This document shows, piece after piece, positions 6,277 through 10,148 of a DNA stretch of 10,148 bases. The notes below the pieces were generated by a model. That model did not search any database. It was not told the DNA's origin and saw only the letters and a list, made by a program, of their open reading frames with translations. The stretch is from Candidatus Bathyarchaeota archaeon (lineage in GTDB: Archaea; Thermoproteota; Bathyarchaeia; Bathyarchaeales; UBA233), in contig SMYP01000061.1 in assembly GCA_007050895.1 (NCBI GenBank), forward strand, positions 1 to 10,148. Reading direction: 5' to 3'. Position 1 is the stretch's first letter. Each line of letters begins with the position of its first letter. Both the position numbers and the translations under genes were made by a program.

Positions 6277-6972
6277 ATGAGAATTTTAGCTGTTGGCGCA
6301 CATCCAGACGATATTGAACTAGGTTGCGGTGCAACATTGGCTTTGTTTAGGCAACGAGGTCATGAAGTCTATCTTCTCGTTTTGACTAAAGGTGAGGCTT
6401 CAGGTGACCCGGAGCTTCGAGAGAAGGAGTGTGAAGAATCAGCGCGGACAATTGGCGCGGATAAGGTGTTCTTCGGAAACTTGAAGGATACGAGAATCAC
6501 GGACGGAGTCGAGACTATTATGGCGATTGAGAAATTAATAAAAGAGCTGAAGCCAAATATTATTTTTGCGCACAGTCCCAAAGACTCGCATCAAGACCAT
6601 AGAAATGTGGGTATGGCGGCTCTGTCGGCCGCGAGAAATTCTAAAAAAGTATTGCTGTACGAGTCTCCTGCAGCAATGAGAGAATTCTTGCCGCAACTAT
6701 TTGTGGATGTGACCTCGACCTTTGAAGTTAAGCTAGAGGCGTTGAAAGCGTTTGGCACGCAAATTTCTAAAGTGTACTTTAAGGGGCAGGATTTAGATCA
6801 CAAGGCGCATCGGATTCCTTATGTGTCAAATGCTTCGGAAGGTCTTGCGAGGTACAGAGGGTTTCAGGCTGGAGTTACGCTGGCTGAGGCTTTTGAGGTT
6901 GGCAAGTTCGTTTTGGAAATTGCTGATAAATCCGTATGTGATCAATGCGAAGGAAAGGTTTGCTCCTTCTAG
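6277..6972 (+). CDS. PIG-L/LmbE-family zinc-dependent N-deacetylase (BshB-like)
   Basis: Enzymes of this family remove acetyl from GlcNAc-type conjugates (BshB, MshB, GlcNAc-PI deacetylase). The 231-residue protein shows A-H-P-D-D (H9, D11, D12) and H-x-D-H (H105, D107, H108). In MshB the equivalent histidine, aspartate and final histidine bind zinc and D11 is the general base, so the active site looks complete. A Y-R-G-F-Q-A-G ... A-E-A-F-E-V tail (about 191-207) is typical of BshB/LmbE proteins. ATG 6277 has a strong GGAGGA about eight bases upstream, and the gap to the barrel gene is only 18 bases. The final 17 residues, including four cysteines (C-D-Q-C, then C), are odd: they come from reading a duplicated tail out of frame, so they are probably not functional. 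The BshC-like gene next door suggests a thiol or amino-sugar pathway. Confidence 0.92.
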   Translation: MRILAVGAHPDDIELGCGATLALFRQRGHEVYLLVLTKGEASGDPELREKECEESARTIGADKVFFGNLKDTRITDGVETIMAIEKLIKELKPNIIFAHSPKDSHQDHRNVGMAALSAARNSKKVLLYESPAAMREFLPQLFVDVTSTFEVKLEALKAFGTQISKVYFKGQDLDHKAHRIPYVSNASEGLARYRGFQAGVTLAEAFEVGKFVLEIADKSVCDQCEGKVCSF

Positions 6973-7036
6973 AGGTTGTCGGTTTGGTTTAGGGTTGACT
7001 GAGGCTTATGAGGTTAACGAGTTTATTTTGAAATTA
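6814..7036 (+). repeat. Direct duplication of the PIG-L C-terminal coding segment
   Basis: Copy one (6814-6921) is in frame in the PIG-L gene. Copy two (6929-7036) lies 115 bases further on, hence shifted by one frame. Both translate to 36 residues without gaps, starting with P-Y-V-x-N-A and passing through R-G-x-x-x-G and E-A-[FY]-E-V. By hand I count 17 identical residues out of 36, with many conservative changes. The divergence is too great for a recent slip or an assembly error. Confidence 0.75.
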
Positions 7037-7063
7037 GAAGAGTTTCTGGGCTTTAACGGTTGA
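6929..7063 (+). pseudogene. Orphan C-terminal tail of a second PIG-L deacetylase
   Basis: In frame two, residues matching the PIG-L tail (NPYVINAKERFAPSRG, then GLTEAYEVNEFILKL) continue to EEFLGFNG and a TGA at 7061-7063. That stop overlaps the TTG at 7060 in the BshC-like frame, an arrangement typical of an original, coupled operon junction. No catalytic core (HPDD or H-x-D-H) precedes it in this frame, so it cannot be a working gene. The likeliest history is a tandem PIG-L paralogue that lost everything but its tail by deletion. A partial duplication of the first gene is the alternative. Confidence 0.6.
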
Positions 7064-7074
7064 AGGATGATTTC

Positions 7075-8769
7075 GTGCGTTTAGCAGAAGAAAATGACAG
7101 TCTTTTCTCTTTCTCATACGAGAATGTGGAGAAGCTGACTGAGGTTTGCGTCTGTTTTTATCGCAAGTTGCTTTTGCGGAAGAGTTTTTCTGATTTTTCT
7201 GAACGCCGAAGCCAATTGGCAAAGTATGTTCGAAAGTTTCATGGTGACGCTGGAACATTAACTCCTCGTATTGGAGAAGCGATTAAGAACCTTGAAAACG
7301 ATTCTTGTCTGCTTCTTATGACTGCGCATCAACCTAACCTTTTTCCGTACAGTGGCGTTCTTCGAAAAGCCACCTTGAATCATGTTTTAGCAAAAAAGCT
7401 TTCGGAAAGTCTTGAGGTGCCTGTTGTAAGTTTTTTTGGCGTTGCTGATCAAGATTTCACTGATGATCGATGGGTGAAATCAGCGCTGCTTCCTGATGTG
7501 GACCGGAGAGACGGTTTGCTTGAACTCCGATTCGATATGCCTGAGAGGCTAGTTCTGAATAGAGTTGCCAAGCCTTCTAGAATCATTCTGAACAATTGGC
7601 GAAACGAAATCGAGAATTGGATTGATAGGAAGCTCAGCTCGATCAAACGAGACTGTGCTTCTCTTGAGCTTCAATTTAGTTATAATGCCGATCATACTGA
7701 AAGTTTTAAGAATTTCTGGGCGCTTGTCGAGAAAGCATATGAGCAAGCTGAGACATACTCTGATTTTAACGCTTTTATAATATCCAGAATTATTAATGAT
7801 GTCTGGGGCTATGACACGCTTTTTTCAAGGTTTTCAGAATGTCAAAAGCTTTTTGAACGCGAATATTCCCACTTACTCAAAAGGTTCGACAAATACTCAC
7901 GCTATGTTAAGGAAGCAACGGAATTCAACCCTAATTCGAACAGAGGAGTTTACAAGGATGAACTCAATACGCTTCCATTTTGGTATCACTGCAGTTGCGG
8001 AAGCAAAGCAAAGCTGAAGGTAGAACAGAGAGATGTGTCTATCATAGGCAAAGGCAGTTGCATTCGTTGTGGAAAAGAGTATTTGTTTGATTTTATTTCA
8101 AAACATGAACCACAAATCTCTGGAATTACCTCTAGTATATCTGCCAGAAGCCTTTCAATGCCGCTTGTGTTCTTTCACGGTCTTGGAATATGTTGCTACG
8201 TTGGTGGTATTGGAGGAACTGAGTATCTGAAGCAAGCGCAGTTTGTTGCTAATCATTTGAATATGATTTTTCCGCCAGTAGTTGTGTGGCGTCCACAAGA
8301 TGTTTATCTTGGAGTTGGGCAGTTGGACGCATTGATGGTTTATAGGAAGCTTTCTGGGACCTTTGACTTTTCACAATATGAGCGAATAAAAGATATACTG
8401 CAAAGAAAAATAAAAGAGGCTCAGCGTGAAATAGAGGAAATTGAGGAGCAGAAGAAACAGCTCTTCGCGGCTTCTAAGAGGAGTCGAGAAGAACAAATTC
8501 AAAACCTTAAATCATTGTCGATAAGGCAGAATGAAGTGAGGAGGGACGCCAACTTTTCGGTCTTGGTGCGAAATCTTAGGCTTCTAGAAAACGTGGATGC
8601 TGTTATGGGGCTTCATCCTTGCATTGTGGATTATGTTGTGAATGTTGGTTTGAAGGAGACAAGTGAACAGTGGATAGCCTTTCTACAGAGCAATGGAAAT
8701 CTTTGTTCAAATATCGGTCTTAGGTCACGATTTGATCGGCCAGCACACAATTTTCTCGACGAAAATTAA
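7075..8769 (+). CDS. BshC-like protein (putative cysteine-adding enzyme) with zinc-ribbon insertion
   Basis: BshC is thought to add cysteine to GlcN-malate in bacillithiol synthesis. This 564-residue product has BshC length and order of motifs (numbered from an alternative TTG at 7060, which adds five residues). MTAHQPNLFPYSG (87-99) stands where BshC has TGQQPGLFTGP. It is followed by VPVVSFFGVADQDF (120-133; BshC: PVVPVFW...EDHDF), then CYVGGIGGTEYL (379-390; BshC: YVGGPGEIAYL) with PPVVVWRP. A long C-terminal charged coiled coil (about 445-495) ends the scheme. Between the core motifs sits a C-S-C-G / C-I-R-C-G pair (C311, C313, C334, C337) that looks like a zinc ribbon and is not typical of BshC. 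HQPN also recalls the WbqC family of glycan clusters. GTG 7075 is preferred because AAGGATGAT (7063-7071) is a good ribosome site. No neighbouring BshA is seen, so the substrate is open. Confidence 0.75.
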   Translation: MRLAEENDSLFSFSYENVEKLTEVCVCFYRKLLLRKSFSDFSERRSQLAKYVRKFHGDAGTLTPRIGEAIKNLENDSCLLLMTAHQPNLFPYSGVLRKATLNHVLAKKLSESLEVPVVSFFGVADQDFTDDRWVKSALLPDVDRRDGLLELRFDMPERLVLNRVAKPSRIILNNWRNEIENWIDRKLSSIKRDCASLELQFSYNADHTESFKNFWALVEKAYEQAETYSDFNAFIISRIINDVWGYDTLFSRFSECQKLFEREYSHLLKRFDKYSRYVKEATEFNPNSNRGVYKDELNTLPFWYHCSCGSKAKLKVEQRDVSIIGKGSCIRCGKEYLFDFISKHEPQISGITSSISARSLSMPLVFFHGLGICCYVGGIGGTEYLKQAQFVANHLNMIFPPVVVWRPQDVYLGVGQLDALMVYRKLSGTFDFSQYERIKDILQRKIKEAQREIEEIEEQKKQLFAASKRSREEQIQNLKSLSIRQNEVRRDANFSVLVRNLRLLENVDAVMGLHPCIVDYVVNVGLKETSEQWIAFLQSNGNLCSNIGLRSRFDRPAHNFLDEN

Positions 8770-8860
8770 CTGCTTGTTTTGCTATATTCAAAATACATGA
8801 AATCTAAGCCGTCCATCAAAGCAATTATTGAATCGATGAAAAACAGGTGGGGCGATACAC

Positions 8861-8869
8861 TCTTTTTTT
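8861..8869 (+). terminator. T-run after the BshC-like operon
   Basis: Seven consecutive T (8863-8869) lie about 95 bases after the BshC-like stop and fit an archaeal U-tract terminator. The rest of the 224-base gap is AT-rich. It holds a 30-codon ATG frame at 8797-8889 that spans the T-run and that I do not trust, and no strong ribosome site before the next gene. Confidence 0.38.
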
Positions 8870-8993
8870 ATATTAACGCACACTCGTAATTTAACTCAAC
8901 TGAAACCTCAAAATTATTCGATATTATTGAGAATCCAACCCCGCCACAAAAAGAACGAAACAAAGATTACGTGAACTAGGCGCATAAAAAAAG

Positions 8994-9938
8994 ATGATAC
9001 TAGACCTTCTAATTAATCAAGACCAAGAAATACCTGCAGATTTCTCAAAACAGTTTTCTAAAATTAATCTCATAAAAATTAACCCTAAAAGTCCACTAGA
9101 AACTCAAGTCTCAAAAATAGAAGAAGTTCTGGGAAAACCAACAATTGAAAAAATGCTAATCTACTCTAAGAAATATAATTCCTTGGGAACAATTCTAAGC
9201 AGAAGGTACATTAACTCAGCAAAACTCAGCACGGGACCATTAAAACTTGGTAATACTGCTTTATCGCCAGACCACGTCTCAAAAATCCCAAGCAAAAAAC
9301 GGCGAAACCGCATTCTCTTCCTTGCTCCCCACTTCGATGAAGCCTATATAGGAGCTATTCTGCCCCACAAAGTTATAGGAGACAGAGTATTCCTCCAGAC
9401 TTTCACGTTTCCGGAAAAAGAAAGACATAGAATAGAACGAGCATACAGTATATTGGGTTTAGAAAAAGACGATTATTCCCTAGGTGCACTGTGCGTCAAC
9501 AATTTGTTCAGAGCAAAGAAGACTATTAGGACAACCTTGGAAAACCTTCTTGACCAATTCAATCCAACAGTCGTTTTCTCAGTCTTTCCAAAAGGGGCCA
9601 ATTTTGACCATATAGCAGTGGCGCAAGTGGCAAAAGATATAGTCATGACCCAATCCAAAGCTGACCTAATATACGGATATGTCTTGCAGTCCAGAAAAAT
9701 AAATCCCATAATCTTTCCGATTTTCTCCGAACCCATCTGCGAAAAAATTTTAGATGCTTTTGGAAGAAACGGGTTTGGCAAAATATTTGAAACTTACATG
9801 CTATATTTGAAACATTATATGCAAACATTGTCGGAACCACTATTCAGGATGGCAAGCAAACCAGGAATAGATAGGTTTGGTTCGTTTCCATTAGAAGCCG
9901 AAAGAATCGCCAATTATAGAATACCCAATCTACTCTGA
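8994..9938 (+). CDS. Divergent PIG-L/LmbE-like protein with extra N-terminal region
   Basis: The 314-residue protein has about 105 residues of unrecognised N-terminal sequence, then a PIG-L-like core starting at RNRILFLAPHFDE. The usual H-P-D-D reads H113-F-D115-E116, and the later H-x-D-H reads N203-F-D205-H206. The first zinc histidine, the general-base aspartate and the last histidine are kept, while the second aspartate is glutamate. Metal binding is therefore possible but not assured. A second-half segment with FGRNGFGKIFETYMLYLKHY and a final RFGSFPLEAERI region resembles the C-terminal part of LmbE-type proteins. ATG 8994 has no clear ribosome site, so leaderless translation or a later start is possible. 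Codon use is richer in A and in C-ending codons than in the upstream operon. Separated by 224 bases from it, this gene is probably a separate transcript. It may use a related amino-sugar conjugate or be a non-catalytic paralogue. Confidence 0.75.
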   Translation: MILDLLINQDQEIPADFSKQFSKINLIKINPKSPLETQVSKIEEVLGKPTIEKMLIYSKKYNSLGTILSRRYINSAKLSTGPLKLGNTALSPDHVSKIPSKKRRNRILFLAPHFDEAYIGAILPHKVIGDRVFLQTFTFPEKERHRIERAYSILGLEKDDYSLGALCVNNLFRAKKTIRTTLENLLDQFNPTVVFSVFPKGANFDHIAVAQVAKDIVMTQSKADLIYGYVLQSRKINPIIFPIFSEPICEKILDAFGRNGFGKIFETYMLYLKHYMQTLSEPLFRMASKPGIDRFGSFPLEAERIANYRIPNLL

Positions 9939-10046
9939 CCCTTGGCATTATAAAATATATGTATAGTTCCATTTAACGTGCGATACGCTCTTAGCCCTTG
10001 GAAACTGTCAAGAAATACGGTCTAAAAACAATTGGACCCAGCGAAT

Positions 10047-10065
10047 AGCCAACTGGCAATTGGCT
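10047..10065. repeat. Short hairpin in the convergent gap
   Basis: AGCCAA (10047-10052) and TTGGCT (10060-10065) form a 6-base stem with a 7-base loop. It lies just downstream of the stop of the possible - strand gene and between two convergent frames, so it could help end transcription from either side. No strong T-run follows. Confidence 0.3.
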
Positions 10066-10148
10066 TATTTCAATTCTCCTTTGTATCGAAATTTCATATT
10101 ACTGCCAAACATGCTCGCCATCATTTCAGCCAGCATGAAACGATAACT
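10065..10148 (-). CDS. Possible C-terminus of a gene entering from the right edge
   Basis: On the - strand a frame is open from the window edge to a TAA at 10067-10065, giving 27 residues with an amphipathic, methionine-rich character (MLAEMMASMFGSNMKFRYKG). The frame is too short to identify. It would converge on the divergent PIG-L gene. The open length is not significant by itself, so this could be chance. Confidence 0.28.
   Translation of the reverse strand, partial: SYRFMLAEMMASMFGSNMKFRYKGELK

Noticed and set aside
6940..6972. Cysteine-bearing C-terminus of the PIG-L protein as a zinc or redox motif
   Set aside because: The cysteines arise from reading the duplicated tail out of frame, so they are unlikely to have been selected for metal binding.
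6821..7063. Stand-alone 80-codon frame overlapping the end of the PIG-L gene
   Set aside because: Its first third is PIG-L coding DNA read in the wrong frame; only the part from about 6929 resembles protein, and that is an orphan PIG-L tail without catalytic motifs.
8797..8889. 30-codon frame in the gap after the BshC-like gene
   Set aside because: Too short, no ribosome site, and it runs through the T-run that probably ends transcription.
1..10148. tRNA, rRNA, CRISPR array, insertion sequence or phage genes
   Set aside because: No cloverleaf, no regularly spaced repeats, no transposase or integrase motifs and no terminal repeats were seen in either strand.

Overview
The window looks archaeal, most likely from an uncultured Thermoproteota-type lineage such as Bathyarchaeia; this is inferred from gene content and was not tested by any search. 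The evidence is an ESCRT-III/CdvB-type cell-division protein, a one-domain winged-helix regulator with a C-terminal coiled coil, a DUF1616-like membrane protein, archaeal TATA-like and T-run signals, frequent TTG/GTG starts, and Shine-Dalgarno sites in front of many genes. All complete genes are on the + strand. One partial frame on the - strand enters from the right edge.

Layout. (1) 28-681 is a CdvB/Snf7-family gene, followed by a 373-base gap that ends in a TATA-like box and a foldable leader. (2) 1055-1441 encodes a small basic protein I do not recognise, followed by a hairpin plus T-run. (3) 1547-2650 is a non-hydrolysing UDP-GlcNAc 2-epimerase (wecB type). (4) 2707-4179 holds a winged-helix regulator, a secreted membrane-anchored helical protein and a DUF1616-like protein; the last two overlap. 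(5) 4359-8769 is a tight operon: a Gfo/Idh/MocA oxidoreductase, a probable TIM-barrel protein of unknown function, a PIG-L/LmbE deacetylase, a broken second PIG-L tail, and a BshC-like protein with an inserted zinc ribbon. (6) 8994-9938 is a second, divergent PIG-L-like protein with an extra N-terminal region.

The most interesting part is 4359-9938. A PIG-L deacetylase directly followed by a BshC-like protein mirrors the last two steps of bacillithiol synthesis (BshB deacetylates GlcN-malate's precursor, BshC adds cysteine). No BshA-type glycosyltransferase lies in the window; the companions are an oxidoreductase and an unassigned barrel protein. The locus could therefore make a bacillithiol-like small thiol from a different sugar conjugate, or it could modify an amino sugar of a surface glycan. 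The nearby epimerase and the sequon-rich exported proteins keep the glycan reading open. Both are hypotheses.

A second unusual point is the end of the first PIG-L gene. Its last 36 conserved codons are repeated 115 bases downstream in another frame, and the repeat ends exactly at the start of the BshC-like gene. This looks like the remnant of a lost tandem PIG-L paralogue.
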